42,878 nucleotides of DNA. Origin: Bdellovibrionales bacterium (GTDB lineage Bacteria; Bdellovibrionota; Bdellovibrionia; Bdellovibrionales; UBA1609). A program made the position numbers and the translations under genes. Positions within the stretch are counted from its first letter, which is position 1. Each line of letters starts with the position of its first letter. The notes beneath the pieces are model-generated. The model was not told the origin of the DNA. It ran no database searches and worked only from the letters and a program-made list of their open reading frames with translations. The stretch is from contig JAKUPT010000021.1 of assembly GCA_022450595.1 (NCBI GenBank), positions 1 through 42,878 on the forward strand. The letters run 5' to 3'. Shown here one piece after another: positions 1 through 9,644 of this stretch.

Positions 1-196
1 GGAAAAACGCCCAGTTATTATTACTGATATTGAGCTGGACGGAGAAAAGTGGCCTATTGAAATGACTCTAACAAAGCGTGATGTTATAGGCTTTAGAATG
101 TTGCTAGGCAGACAAGCCTTTCAAGGGCGATATCTTATAGATGTAGATAAATCGTTTTTAGCTGAAAAAAGAAAGAAAAAGAAAAAGGACAAATAA
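1..196 (+). CDS. C-terminal fragment of RimB-like ATP-dependent zinc protease (RimK-associated, PF05618-type)
   Basis: Open frame from base 2: EKRPVIITDIELDGEKWPIEMTLTKRDVIGFRMLLGRQAFQGRYLIDVDKSFLAEKRKKKKKDK*, stop 194-196, directly upstream of rimK. The GRQAF/LLGR-type tail is typical of this family. Confidence 0.75.
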   Translation, partial: EKRPVIITDIELDGEKWPIEMTLTKRDVIGFRMLLGRQAFQGRYLIDVDKSFLAEKRKKKKKDK

Positions 197-199
197 ATT

Positions 200-1123
200 A
201 TGAGTGATCAAAATTTAAATATAGCTCTTCTTTCAAGAAACGGAAAGCTTTACTCCCATCAAAGAATTATTGAAGAGGCCGAGTCTCGTGGTCACAAAGT
301 TCGCGTGATAGATTACTTGCGTTGTTATATGAACATTACCTCAAAAGACCCAAAAGTGATGTATCAAACAGAAATATTAAATAACTTTGATGCCATTATC
401 CCAAGAATTGGTGCCACACACACTTTTTATGGGGCTTCCGTTGTTAGGCAATTTGAGATGATGGGTACCTTTACTGTCAATGGCTCACTGGCCATCTCAA
501 GATCAAGAGACAAGTTAAGATGTTTACAGATTTTAGCTCGAAAGGGAGTTGGCTTGCCGGTGACAGGCTTTGCTCACTCCACTAAAGACGTTGACGGTCT
601 TATTAACATGGTTGGAGGAGCTCCTCTTGTTGTAAAGCTGTTAGAGGGCACACAGGGAATCGGTGTGGTGCTTGCTGAAAACAGAAAAGCTGCCGAGTCA
701 GTTATTGAAGCCTTTAGAGGTTTGGACGCAAACATTCTTGTGCAAGAGTTTGTTAAAGAAGCTGGTGGAGCTGACATTCGCTGTATGGTGATAGGTGGCA
801 AAGTAGTGGCCTCTATGATGAGAAAAGGTCAAGACGGTGAGTTTCGCTCAAATCTTCACCGTGGTGGTACTGCTGAAAAAGTAAAAATTACGGCGAAGGA
901 AAAAAATGCTGCCATACAAGCCGCCAAAGAGATGGGCTTAAATATAGCTGGTGTGGACCTTTTAAGGTCTAAAAGAGGGCCAGTTATTATGGAAGTAAAC
1001 TCTTCACCAGGCCTTGAGGGTATTGAAAAGGCCACCGGTGTGAATGTGGCCTCAAAAATTGTAGAATATATAGAACACAATTTTATTACCGGTAAAAAGA
1101 AAACAAAACGCAAAGAGGCTTAA
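200..1123 (+). CDS. rimK: RimK-type ATP-grasp ligase (ribosomal protein S6--L-glutamate ligase family)
   Basis: 307 aa; MNIALLSRN-like start, [63 protein letters not shown] are RimK hallmarks. Confidence 0.93.
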   Translation: MSDQNLNIALLSRNGKLYSHQRIIEEAESRGHKVRVIDYLRCYMNITSKDPKVMYQTEILNNFDAIIPRIGATHTFYGASVVRQFEMMGTFTVNGSLAISRSRDKLRCLQILARKGVGLPVTGFAHSTKDVDGLINMVGGAPLVVKLLEGTQGIGVVLAENRKAAESVIEAFRGLDANILVQEFVKEAGGADIRCMVIGGKVVASMMRKGQDGEFRSNLHRGGTAEKVKITAKEKNAAIQAAKEMGLNIAGVDLLRSKRGPVIMEVNSSPGLEGIEKATGVNVASKIVEYIEHNFITGKKKTKRKEA

Positions 1124-1128
1124 AAGCT

Positions 1129-2073
1129 ATGATGTCATCTGCAGTTGAGGCTTTTAAACAGGGTCGTTTGGTGGTTTTGCCCACAGAGACGGTATATGGT
1201 CTTTCAGCTCCTATAGATCAACCGGAATTGTTAAAAAAAATATTTACTCTTAAAGAGCGTCCCTTTTTTGATCCATTAATTGTTCATGTTCATGATACTG
1301 AACAAGCAAAGTCTTTAGTTGCCCAATGGCCAGAGATAGCTGAAAGATTAGCCAAGGCATTTTGGCCAGGGCCATTAACTTTAGTGTTAGAAAAAAATCC
1401 CACTCAAGTTTCAGATTTGATCACCTCAGGTTTAAACACCGTTGGTATTCGCTGCCCAAAACACAAAGTGGCTTTAAAGTTTATTAAAGAAGTGGGTGTG
1501 CCCTTAGCGGCTCCAAGTGCTAACAAATTTGGTAAGACTTCACCAACAAGCATTGAACATGTTCAATCAGAATTTAAAGAACAAGATGTTTATTACCTTG
1601 ATGGTGGCCCTTGCCAGGTAGGCATAGAATCAACCATTGTAGGTATTAAGGGCAACACTTTAACAGTTCTAAGATCAGGTGTGATTTCAGAGAAAGAGCT
1701 GAAGCCTTTATTAAAAGACAATGAAAAACTTGTTTACCACAGCAGTCATGAAGTGGTAGCCCCCGGCCAAGTTAAACATCATTATATGCCCAATGTTCCC
1801 TTGGTTTTTTTTAGAACACATCCGACAGACAATTTACTGAAAGAGGTTTGCAAAGATATAGGTGTGACTCAATTACAGAGCTTAGAGCTTCCTCATGAGG
1901 CTGAAATTGCTGCAAGAGTTTTATATTCCAATATGCGTGACAAAGCCAAGAGGGCAAAGGGACTGTACTGTTATATAGATAAAAGTAAGGATCAGGACCC
2001 GCAATGGTTGGGGATTATTGATCGTTTAAATAAAGCTAGCCAATTACAAATTACTGAGCCTGACCAATCATAA
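1129..2073 (+). CDS. L-threonylcarbamoyladenylate synthase (Sua5/YciO/YrdC family)
   Basis: LPTETVYGLSAPI, KERPFFDPLIVHV, FWPGPLTLVL, SANKFGKTSPTS, GIESTIVGI, plus C-terminal Sua5-like domain (APGQVKHHYMPNVPL). Confidence 0.93.
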   Translation: MMSSAVEAFKQGRLVVLPTETVYGLSAPIDQPELLKKIFTLKERPFFDPLIVHVHDTEQAKSLVAQWPEIAERLAKAFWPGPLTLVLEKNPTQVSDLITSGLNTVGIRCPKHKVALKFIKEVGVPLAAPSANKFGKTSPTSIEHVQSEFKEQDVYYLDGGPCQVGIESTIVGIKGNTLTVLRSGVISEKELKPLLKDNEKLVYHSSHEVVAPGQVKHHYMPNVPLVFFRTHPTDNLLKEVCKDIGVTQLQSLELPHEAEIAARVLYSNMRDKAKRAKGLYCYIDKSKDQDPQWLGIIDRLNKASQLQITEPDQS

Positions 2074-3034
2074 AAAGGCAATCGCCGGGTTCAGACAAGG
2101 CTTTGGCTCTTATGGCCAAAACCTCACCATCCACCTTGCTTTTACATTCCAAGGGAGTGTCTTGGTTGGAGTTAAAGTTATGAACATAACCTATAACCTC
2201 ACCAGCTCTAACATTTTCTGATAAGCTTTTTAAAGGTTCAAAAATTCCCGGTTGGGGAGAATGAATAAAGTTGTCACTGCCAGGCACCTCATAAACTTTT
2301 GACTGAATACTTTGATCAAAAATTTGTGGCAATACCTCAAAATGCGAAAGCAGTCTTTTTAAACCAGTCTCTGCAATATTTGTAGCCTCTGGAGAAACTC
2401 GCCCTCCACCTCTAAGTTCGGTAGTTACAAATATTTTGTTTTTCTTTTCAACATAGGTGTCAAGCATCCCATCGGCATCAATCTCTTCCAGTTCCAGGGT
2501 GTAAGGGGCATTAAATGCTTCAAGGGCATTTTTGGTTTTGTTGTACATATCTTTATCAGACAACTTATGCATAATCGCGCAGGGAACAAAGTCCAAAGAG
2601 TTTCCGCCTGAGTGTAAGTCCACTACAATGTCTGCTGGCTCAACAAGCTGTTGGCTAACAAATTCTGTAATACGTCCAGTCACAGTTTCAATGTTCATCC
2701 CAGGAAAAGAGCGATTTAAATCTCTTCCGTCTAAAGGTGACAGCCTTGTGTTGGTATTAAGTGCTGGAATGTTCATTGCCGGCACTATGCAAACTTGTCC
2801 TTTGATATCATCTGTTTTATTTTTTAAAAAATTCACAATGCGCTTTAAAGCAACAGGTCCCTCGAGCTCATCACCATGAGCTCCCGCGGTCATTAAAATT
2901 TTAGGTCCGTCCCCATTTTTGAAAAAATAAATAGGGATAGGGATCACGCCCCAGGCGGAGGTGTTTCTTGGGCAGGCAATATTTAAGTAAGCCGTTTGAA
3001 ATCCATTTTTTTGAAAATCAATATCACAGCTCAT
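2051..3034 (-). CDS. doeB: Succinylglutamate desuccinylase/aspartoacylase family; likely N-acetyl-L-2,4-diaminobutyrate deacetylase (DoeB-like)
   Basis: GAHGDELEGPVAL, SPLDGRDLNRSFPG, VDLHSGGNSLDFVPC, TTELRGGGRVSPEA; directly follows a DoeA-like M24 hydrolase with a 4-bp overlap. Confidence 0.8.
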   Translation of the reverse strand: MSCDIDFQKNGFQTAYLNIACPRNTSAWGVIPIPIYFFKNGDGPKILMTAGAHGDELEGPVALKRIVNFLKNKTDDIKGQVCIVPAMNIPALNTNTRLSPLDGRDLNRSFPGMNIETVTGRITEFVSQQLVEPADIVVDLHSGGNSLDFVPCAIMHKLSDKDMYNKTKNALEAFNAPYTLELEEIDADGMLDTYVEKKNKIFVTTELRGGGRVSPEATNIAETGLKRLLSHFEVLPQIFDQSIQSKVYEVPGSDNFIHSPQPGIFEPLKSLSENVRAGEVIGYVHNFNSNQDTPLECKSKVDGEVLAIRAKALSEPGDCLFMIGQAQ

Positions 3035-4197
3035 GAAACATCCTTTACAAATAGTTTTCTTTCAAAATTGAAAAGTGATTCAGCCTTGTCTTTACCAACT
3101 CTCACGGTTTCTGAAATAGCCATCACATTGTCACCATCAACTCCTACAAGCCACGGGATTATATGAAAAGTCATATTCTCTTTTAAGAAATCATTTTCAC
3201 CAGCTTTAATGCTGATGATCTGTCCTTCATCCCAACTAGGTGCGAAGGCCAGTCCTATAGAGTAGCCCGTTCTTGTAATACATTGACCTTGTGCTTTGCT
3301 GAGAATATTTCTTAAATGAAAATCAACTTCTGCCACAGTGACTCCTTCGCGCATAAAGTCCAGAGCCGTGTCAATGGCCTCAAGCACAACCTCTTCTGCT
3401 TCTAATATGATCTCAGAAGGCTTTCCAAGGTAAATCGTTCTCATCATAGCCGTGTGGTAGCGTTTAACACAGCCCCCAATTTCAAGAAACACACAGTCAT
3501 CTTTTTGCAGTTTTCGACCTTCCCAGGTGGCGTGACCAATATTGGTGCGTGGACCTGAAGTGATATAGGGAGCTACAGCAGGGTATTCACCACCGGCTTT
3601 GTACATGGCGTGGTGGACCTCTGCGGCGATATCATTTTCAAAAATACCTTCTTTTATGCATTCAATTCCAGCTTTCATACCAGCCTCAGTAGCAATCGCT
3701 GCTTTTCTCATTATGTCTAATTCAAATTCAGATTTTATAACTCGACCCTGCTCAACAATTCCTGAACAATCAAAAAGATGTCCACCTAAAACTGAAGCTT
3801 GAAAGCGTTCTTGTTGATAACGAGGAAAAAAGTAGCAGTTCATTTCATAGCCAATATTTTTATTTTGAGTAAGGTCAAACTCATCAAGTGCGGATAAAAC
3901 TTTTTGAATAGCATCGCCAGTATCTTCATAAGGGCGAGCGATCTCAACCCAGGTCCTTGCCGTCACATTGCTCGATTCCAGAAGTCGAGTGACCATAAAG
4001 GGCTCTTTATCTATAGGGACAATGATGGCCTGAAAGTAAGAATAACCAGTGGTTTGGTAGCCGGTAAGATAATGGATGTTTTCAGGTTCTGTAATAATCA
4101 CAACATCAAAGTGGCGCTCTTGCATGCGCTCACGCAATTCATCAAGTCGTCGTTGATACTCTTGCAATGGAAAAATTAAGCCCTCAAAATCTCTCAC
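3031..4197 (-). CDS. doeA: M24 family metallopeptidase-fold hydrolase, ectoine hydrolase (DoeA)-like
   Basis: M24 fold; GGEYPAVAPYITSGPRTNIGHATW, VFLEIGGCVKRYHTAMMRTIYLG, ENMTFHIIPWLVG resemble DoeA/EutD; adjacent to DoeB-like gene. Confidence 0.8.
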   Translation of the reverse strand: MRDFEGLIFPLQEYQRRLDELRERMQERHFDVVIITEPENIHYLTGYQTTGYSYFQAIIVPIDKEPFMVTRLLESSNVTARTWVEIARPYEDTGDAIQKVLSALDEFDLTQNKNIGYEMNCYFFPRYQQERFQASVLGGHLFDCSGIVEQGRVIKSEFELDIMRKAAIATEAGMKAGIECIKEGIFENDIAAEVHHAMYKAGGEYPAVAPYITSGPRTNIGHATWEGRKLQKDDCVFLEIGGCVKRYHTAMMRTIYLGKPSEIILEAEEVVLEAIDTALDFMREGVTVAEVDFHLRNILSKAQGQCITRTGYSIGLAFAPSWDEGQIISIKAGENDFLKENMTFHIIPWLVGVDGDNVMAISETVRVGKDKAESLFNFERKLFVKDVS

Positions 4198-4334
4198 CAG
4201 ATCCCACCTTTGTTGTAGCCTCTTTGCTGTTTACTAATATTATTCGGAGTGTGAGGACTTTGTCTTTAATAGGTGAAAAGGTAAATATGTCCTGCGTTGA
4301 AATAAAAGAAAATAAAGACTTTGGTCTTAAGACA

Positions 4335-4357
4335 AAGAGGCACCTAATGTGCCTCTT
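4335..4357. terminator. Stem-loop between bacterioferritin and doeA (weak U-tract)
   Basis: AAGAGGCAC-CTAAT-GTGCCTCTT, 9-bp perfect stem, downstream of the minus-strand bacterioferritin gene. Confidence 0.55.
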
Positions 4358-4369
4358 ATGAAGATTATA

Positions 4370-4819
4370 TCAATCAGGCTTTCTAAGCATTTTACGAACT
4401 TCATCGGCGTGCTCAATTTCTTCGCGAACAAAAGATCGAGCTAACTCTTCAAGGGCAATATCTTCAAGTTCAACGGCAGCTTTTGTGAGCTGTTTGTATA
4501 AAGAAATAGCCTCTTGCTCAAACTTTAAACTTTCTTCCAGCAATTGTTGAATTGTGTGTAAATTGCTTTCTTCCACTTTTGCCGCATAAATGGGTGGATG
4601 TCCGCCTAATGATGTGATTTTTTCACCTATAATGGTTGCATGGTCCATGGCCTCTTGTGCGTTTGCGCGAAACCATTTTTGAATTGGGATGCGGTTATAA
4701 CCCATAATCATAAATGAATAGTGTAAGTATCTGTTAATTCCGGCCATTTCAGCCTGATAGATTTCACCTAATAATGTTAAAATTTGTTCATTTTTATAAG
4801 ACTTTTCCTCAGTACTCAT
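4370..4819 (-). CDS. bfr: Bacterioferritin / ferritin-like di-iron protein
   Basis: 149 aa; LLGEIYQAEMAGINRYLHYSFM, RANAQEAMDHATIIGEKI, REEIEHADEVRKML ferritin-like E/H ligands. Confidence 0.85.
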   Translation of the reverse strand: MSTEEKSYKNEQILTLLGEIYQAEMAGINRYLHYSFMIMGYNRIPIQKWFRANAQEAMDHATIIGEKITSLGGHPPIYAAKVEESNLHTIQQLLEESLKFEQEAISLYKQLTKAAVELEDIALEELARSFVREEIEHADEVRKMLRKPD

Positions 4820-4936
4820 TGTAAACTCCTTTTTGTTACAAATTATATTAAATGCCCCATGACAATCAATAAAAACAGTAAAAGAAGTTTAAACAATTTT
4901 GATAATATGAAAGTATAGCCCTGGGAGTAAATGTAA

Positions 4937-7222
4937 ATGAATATCAAAGTCAAAGGTATGAGTTGTGCTAGTTGTGTCGGTCGGATTGAAAAGGCCTTAA
5001 AACCTTTTGATGAAAACGTTACAGTCAATCTTCAAACTGAAACTGCTTATGTGCAATCAAATCAAACAGATGAAGTTTATCAAGCTATATTTGATGCCGG
5101 TTACAGTGTTGAGCTTGTTACAAAACAACTTAAGGTTAAAGGTATGAGCTGTAGCTCTTGTGTTACAAGGGTGGAAAAGGCGTTACTTCAAATCCCAGGG
5201 GTGATTACCGCGGAAGTCAATTTAGCCAATGAAAAAGCAAAAGTTGAGTTAATAGATCAAAAAATTAATCTTCAAGATCTGCAAAAAGCAGTGAAAGCTG
5301 CCGGCTATGAGTTGTTAGATGTTGAAAGCTCTGAAGAGAAACATGAGGGTTTTCCAAAATCACTTTTATTTGGGTTAATTATAGCTGTCGTTTTAATGCT
5401 ACCTATGCTTATCATGCCATTTGGTATAGACGTACATATCAACAAATATGTCCAGTTACTGCTTGCCACCTTTGTACAATTGTATTTTGGATATGGGTTT
5501 TATAAGCCAGCTATAAAAGCTGTGAAAAATAAAACACCAAATATGGATGTGTTGGTTTCTATAGGGACTACTGCGGCCTATTTATTAAGTGTTTATAATA
5601 TGACCAAGGTTAATGCTGACTTGTACTTTGAAAGTGCTGTCGTGATTTTGGTTTTAGTTCGATTAGGGAAGTATCTAGAACTTCGCGCTAAAAAACAAAC
5701 TCAAAAAGCTCTTCAATCCTTAGAAAAATTACGACCAGAAAAAGCTGTAGTACTAGAAGATGGTAAAGAGATCACAAAACTTGTGACGGAATTGAAAACT
5801 GGCGACATTGTAAAAATTAAACCAGGTGAGCGTATTCCTGTTGATGGGGAGGTCATAGAAGGTCAAACCTCAGTTGATGAATCTATGCTCACTGGAGAAA
5901 GCTTACCTGTTGAAAAAACTAAGGGAAGTAATGTCATCACTGGTTCTATGAATACAGATGGCAGTATAAAGGTCACTGTTACAGCTTTAGGTGAATCTAC
6001 CGCCTTATCTAAAATTATTGATTTGGTAGAGCAGGCTCAAGCTCAAAAAGCCCCCATTCAAAAGCTTGTAGATCAAGTCAGTTTTTACTTTGTACCTTTA
6101 GTTTTAATTATTTCTTTAATAACTTTTTTAACTTGGTGGTTTTTAACTAAAGACCTTGAAAGTAGTTTGTTGGCAAGTGTTGCCGTTCTTGTAATTGCCT
6201 GTCCTTGTGCTTTAGGTTTGGCAACGCCTACCGCAATTATGGTAGGAACCGGAGTGGCTGCAAAAAATGGTATTTTAATTCAAAATGCTGAGGTTTTAGA
6301 AGTCTTACACCGAGCCAATATCATTGCTTTTGACAAGACGGGAACATTAACTGTTGGAAAACCTCAATTGACCACTTTAAATGTTATTAATGATAAATAT
6401 GAAAAAAATGAAGTCTTAAAAATATTAGCAAGCCTTCAATCTTCTAGTGAACACCCTTTGGCTCAAGCAGTACTAAATGCTTATAATAATGATGATTTTT
6501 ATGAGATTGAAAACTTTAAAGCCATTTCTGGAAAAGGACTTCAAGCCGATATAAACGGAGAGCATTATAAGATTGGCAGTAAAAGCCTGCTTGGTGAAGA
6601 ACATTTTAACAGTGTACCAGACACAGCCGAAACCCATTCATTTTTGTTAAAAAACAATGATTTAGTCGCGGTACTGGGATTTAAAGATCAGCCGCGTGAA
6701 GATGCAAAAGTTGCGATCTCAAAACTGAGAAAACAAAACTTAAAAACCTATATGCTCACCGGTGACAATCAAAGGATGGCAAGTGAGATTTCAAAAAATT
6801 TAGGTTTGGATGGTTTTTATGCTGAATTATTACCTGAACAAAAAGTTCAAAAAATCAAAGATTTAAAGAATAATGAACACGATACAGTGGCTATGGTCGG
6901 AGACGGTGTTAATGACGCTCCGGCCTTGGCATCGGCAAATGTTGGAATAGCTATGTCTTCAGGAACAGATGTTGCTGTCCATTCTGCAGGAGTTATTCTA
7001 ATGCGTGGAGAAACATTATTAGTTCCAGCTGCTATCAGTATTTCAAAAGCAACTTACAAAAAAATTCAGCAAAATCTATTTTGGGCCTTTATTTTTAATA
7101 CTATTGGAATTCCATTAGCTGCATTTGGTTGGCTAAGCCCTATGATAGCAGGTGGTGCAATGGCATTTAGTAGTGTACTAGTATTAACAAACTCTCTTCG
7201 CTTAAAAAGGTGGAAGCCTTGA
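4937..7222 (+). CDS. copA: Cu+-translocating P-type ATPase (P1B), two N-terminal HMA domains
   Basis: GMSCASCVGRIEKAL and GMSCSSCVTRVEKAL HMA motifs; CPC (ACPCALGLATPTAIMVG), DKTGTLT, MVGDGVNDAPALA. Confidence 0.96.
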   Translation: MNIKVKGMSCASCVGRIEKALKPFDENVTVNLQTETAYVQSNQTDEVYQAIFDAGYSVELVTKQLKVKGMSCSSCVTRVEKALLQIPGVITAEVNLANEKAKVELIDQKINLQDLQKAVKAAGYELLDVESSEEKHEGFPKSLLFGLIIAVVLMLPMLIMPFGIDVHINKYVQLLLATFVQLYFGYGFYKPAIKAVKNKTPNMDVLVSIGTTAAYLLSVYNMTKVNADLYFESAVVILVLVRLGKYLELRAKKQTQKALQSLEKLRPEKAVVLEDGKEITKLVTELKTGDIVKIKPGERIPVDGEVIEGQTSVDESMLTGESLPVEKTKGSNVITGSMNTDGSIKVTVTALGESTALSKIIDLVEQAQAQKAPIQKLVDQVSFYFVPLVLIISLITFLTWWFLTKDLESSLLASVAVLVIACPCALGLATPTAIMVGTGVAAKNGILIQNAEVLEVLHRANIIAFDKTGTLTVGKPQLTTLNVINDKYEKNEVLKILASLQSSSEHPLAQAVLNAYNNDDFYEIENFKAISGKGLQADINGEHYKIGSKSLLGEEHFNSVPDTAETHSFLLKNNDLVAVLGFKDQPREDAKVAISKLRKQNLKTYMLTGDNQRMASEISKNLGLDGFYAELLPEQKVQKIKDLKNNEHDTVAMVGDGVNDAPALASANVGIAMSSGTDVAVHSAGVILMRGETLLVPAAISISKATYKKIQQNLFWAFIFNTIGIPLAAFGWLSPMIAGGAMAFSSVLVLTNSLRLKRWKP

Positions 7223-7977
7223 GTAAAATTATTCTGTTTGGAAATGGCCACCTAGGTCAGTTTTTATTGCCAAAGTTAAAAAATTACGATGTTGTTAGCA
7301 CAAAGACTAAAAGTGATAAAAACAACATTGAATATAATTTAGGACAACCAATTCCTAGAGAGTTTACAGACCAACCCAGTGCGGTGATTTGGACGATTCC
7401 TCCAAGACAATATTATTTAAAAAGTCTCAAGCAGGCTAATACTTATTTTTCTCAAAAGGTGCCTTGGTTTTTTATAAGTTCAACTTCTGTTTATCTGAGT
7501 GGAAGTGTCAATGAAGACAGTCCCCTTAATGGGACCTCTGAAAATGCCAAACGGCTGGTCGAACTTGAAAACTATTTATCACAACAGGAACGCTCAGTTA
7601 CAGTTCTAAGGCCCGGTGGTTTGGTCGACGAGTACCGACATCCAGCAAGATTTTTGAGTCAAAAAACTACCATTGAAAATGGCTTGGATCCAGTGAATTT
7701 GGTTCATACAGATGATGTCGCAAATTTTATTCAGCATTTACTTGCGAACCCAAGGTTTATGGGCACCACTTACAACTTAGTCAGTGATACCAGTATGACT
7801 AAAAAAGACTACTATCTTCCTTTTCTAAAAAATTACTTTAACTCCAGTCCAGATTTTAGTGAAAGCACTCACAGTTTAAAATCTGTCAGTAATAAAAAAG
7901 CTAAGTCTTTAGGTTTTAAATTTAAAGACGTTAGCTTTTCTAATTTAAAGCTTCTCTTTGCTCAAGGCTCTCAATAA
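7219..7977 (+). CDS. SDR / NAD-dependent epimerase-like protein (YeeZ-like)
   Basis: ILFGNGHLGQFLLPKL start, ISSTSVYLSGSVNEDSPL, LRPGGLVDEYRHPARFL, NLVHTDDVANFI. TTG start at 7219 has SD AAAGGTGG and overlaps the copA stop (TTGA). Confidence 0.8.
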   Translation: MSKIILFGNGHLGQFLLPKLKNYDVVSTKTKSDKNNIEYNLGQPIPREFTDQPSAVIWTIPPRQYYLKSLKQANTYFSQKVPWFFISSTSVYLSGSVNEDSPLNGTSENAKRLVELENYLSQQERSVTVLRPGGLVDEYRHPARFLSQKTTIENGLDPVNLVHTDDVANFIQHLLANPRFMGTTYNLVSDTSMTKKDYYLPFLKNYFNSSPDFSESTHSLKSVSNKKAKSLGFKFKDVSFSNLKLLFAQGSQ

Positions 7978-9450
7978 AGAAAATGCGGCAATGATAAGAA
8001 CAATGGTAAAGGGCAGCGCCGTGGTCAGAGTTGCTGTTTGGAGGGCATTAAGCCCACCTGCAACCAGTAAGAGAGCTGCCACAAAGCCCTCAGTCACAGC
8101 CCAAAAGATCCGTTGAGACACATGTGGATTTTTGGCCCCACCTGAAGCAATCGTATCAATCACTAAAGATGCTGAATCAGAAGAGGTTACAAAAAATAGC
8201 ATGATACAAATGACTGTTAACATAGATAAAAGACTGGATAATGGAAACTGATCAAACATCGCAAATATTGCCGTGGCCACGTTTTTATCAACAGCTCCAG
8301 AGATCACTCCAGAGTTTAACATCTCAAGATGTAAAGCCGAGCCACCAAAAACTGAAAACCAAATAAATCCCAGAGTGGTTGGAACAAATAAAACTCCCAT
8401 TATAAACTCTCTCAATGTGCGCCCCTCTGAGACTCGAGCAATAAAAAGTCCAACAAATGGTGACCAAGCAATCCACCAAGCCCAATAAAACACGGTCCAA
8501 TCACCAAGCCACTTTCTTTGTACATCAGATTCAAGTGTTGCCGTCCAAAAGGAGTTACTTGGAAGTGTTTGTAAATAATGTCCAATATTTTCGACTAAGG
8601 AATTTAAAATAAACTGAGTGGGGCCTACAAAAAAAGTAAATAATAAGATCAGGCCAGCAAGACAGAGGTTAGCTTCACTCAGTCTTCGTATCCCAACATC
8701 AAGCCCTGTAACAACAGAGATGGTTGCGAGCATAGTTATACCTATAATTAACATCATTTGATTGGTCGGCGAAACGGCAAAGCCAAAAACACGATCAAGC
8801 CCGGCATTAACTTGCATCGCACCTACACCAAGTGAAGTGGCCACCCCAAAAAGAGTACTAACCACTGCTGTGGTGTCAATGAGATGACCGGCCCATCCAT
8901 GAATGCGTTCACCTAATATAGGGTGAAATAAAGACCTTAATGAAAGAGGAAGCTTTTTTCTAAATGAAAAGTAAGCAAGGCCTAAACCCACAAGAGAGTA
9001 GCAGGCCCATGGGTGTAGTCCCCAATGAAAAAAGGTCACTCCCATAGAGGTTCTAGCAGCATGCATAGTTTCTGGTCGTCCTAAAGGAGGAGACATATAA
9101 TGAAGAATCGGTTCTGCCACACCATAATAAAGAAGTCCAATTCCCATCCCGGCACTAAAAAGCATGGCAAACCATGTAAAGTAACTATATTTGGGGCGAG
9201 AATCATCACTTCCAAGACGAATTTGCCCATACTTACTAAAGAGAAGAAATATAATAAAAATTAAAAAACCAGACATCGCTAATATATAAAACCAACCTAA
9301 ATTTTTAACGATTTCATGTTGTAAATTAGAAAAGAAATTAGCTGTTGTTGTGCGAAATATAATTGTAAATGCACAAAGTGCGGCAATTGTACCCACAGAA
9401 AGTAAAAAAACAACAGGCTGAACATTGAACTGCTTCATATACTTCTTCAT
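7945..9450 (-). CDS. BCCT family betaine/carnitine/choline(-ectoine) transporter
   Basis: 501 aa polytopic; SAGMGIGLLYYGVAEPILHY, FFHWGLHPWACYSLVGL, WTVFYWAWWIAWSPFVGLFIARVSEGRT, FVTSSDSASLVID. Confidence 0.93.
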   Translation of the reverse strand: MKKYMKQFNVQPVVFLLSVGTIAALCAFTIIFRTTTANFFSNLQHEIVKNLGWFYILAMSGFLIFIIFLLFSKYGQIRLGSDDSRPKYSYFTWFAMLFSAGMGIGLLYYGVAEPILHYMSPPLGRPETMHAARTSMGVTFFHWGLHPWACYSLVGLGLAYFSFRKKLPLSLRSLFHPILGERIHGWAGHLIDTTAVVSTLFGVATSLGVGAMQVNAGLDRVFGFAVSPTNQMMLIIGITMLATISVVTGLDVGIRRLSEANLCLAGLILLFTFFVGPTQFILNSLVENIGHYLQTLPSNSFWTATLESDVQRKWLGDWTVFYWAWWIAWSPFVGLFIARVSEGRTLREFIMGVLFVPTTLGFIWFSVFGGSALHLEMLNSGVISGAVDKNVATAIFAMFDQFPLSSLLSMLTVICIMLFFVTSSDSASLVIDTIASGGAKNPHVSQRIFWAVTEGFVAALLLVAGGLNALQTATLTTALPFTIVLIIAAFSLLRALSKEKL

Positions 9451-9644
9451 TTTTACCCCTTATGTTGAAATCAACATAGGATGAACTCAAAAGCTATGTA
9501 AAGCTGCATGCCAGAATATATGTAAAGTGTGTCATTTTGACATGGTTAATACATTTATCTTAAGTCTAAAGTCTGTAATGTCGATAAAATATCTATGTGG
9601 CACAGTAAGGTGAAAATGATTTTGGTGAGTCTGGTGTTTCCAGC

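Noticed and set aside
574-1113. Antisense ORFs inside rimK
   Set aside because: Shadow ORFs opposite a well-conserved gene.
4167-4361. 64-aa plus-strand ORF
   Set aside because: Overlaps the doeA start and the terminator stem, with no recognisable protein features.
4843-5028. 61-aa minus-strand ORF
   Set aside because: Antisense to the copA start and AT-rich hydrophobic composition; copA frame is strongly supported.
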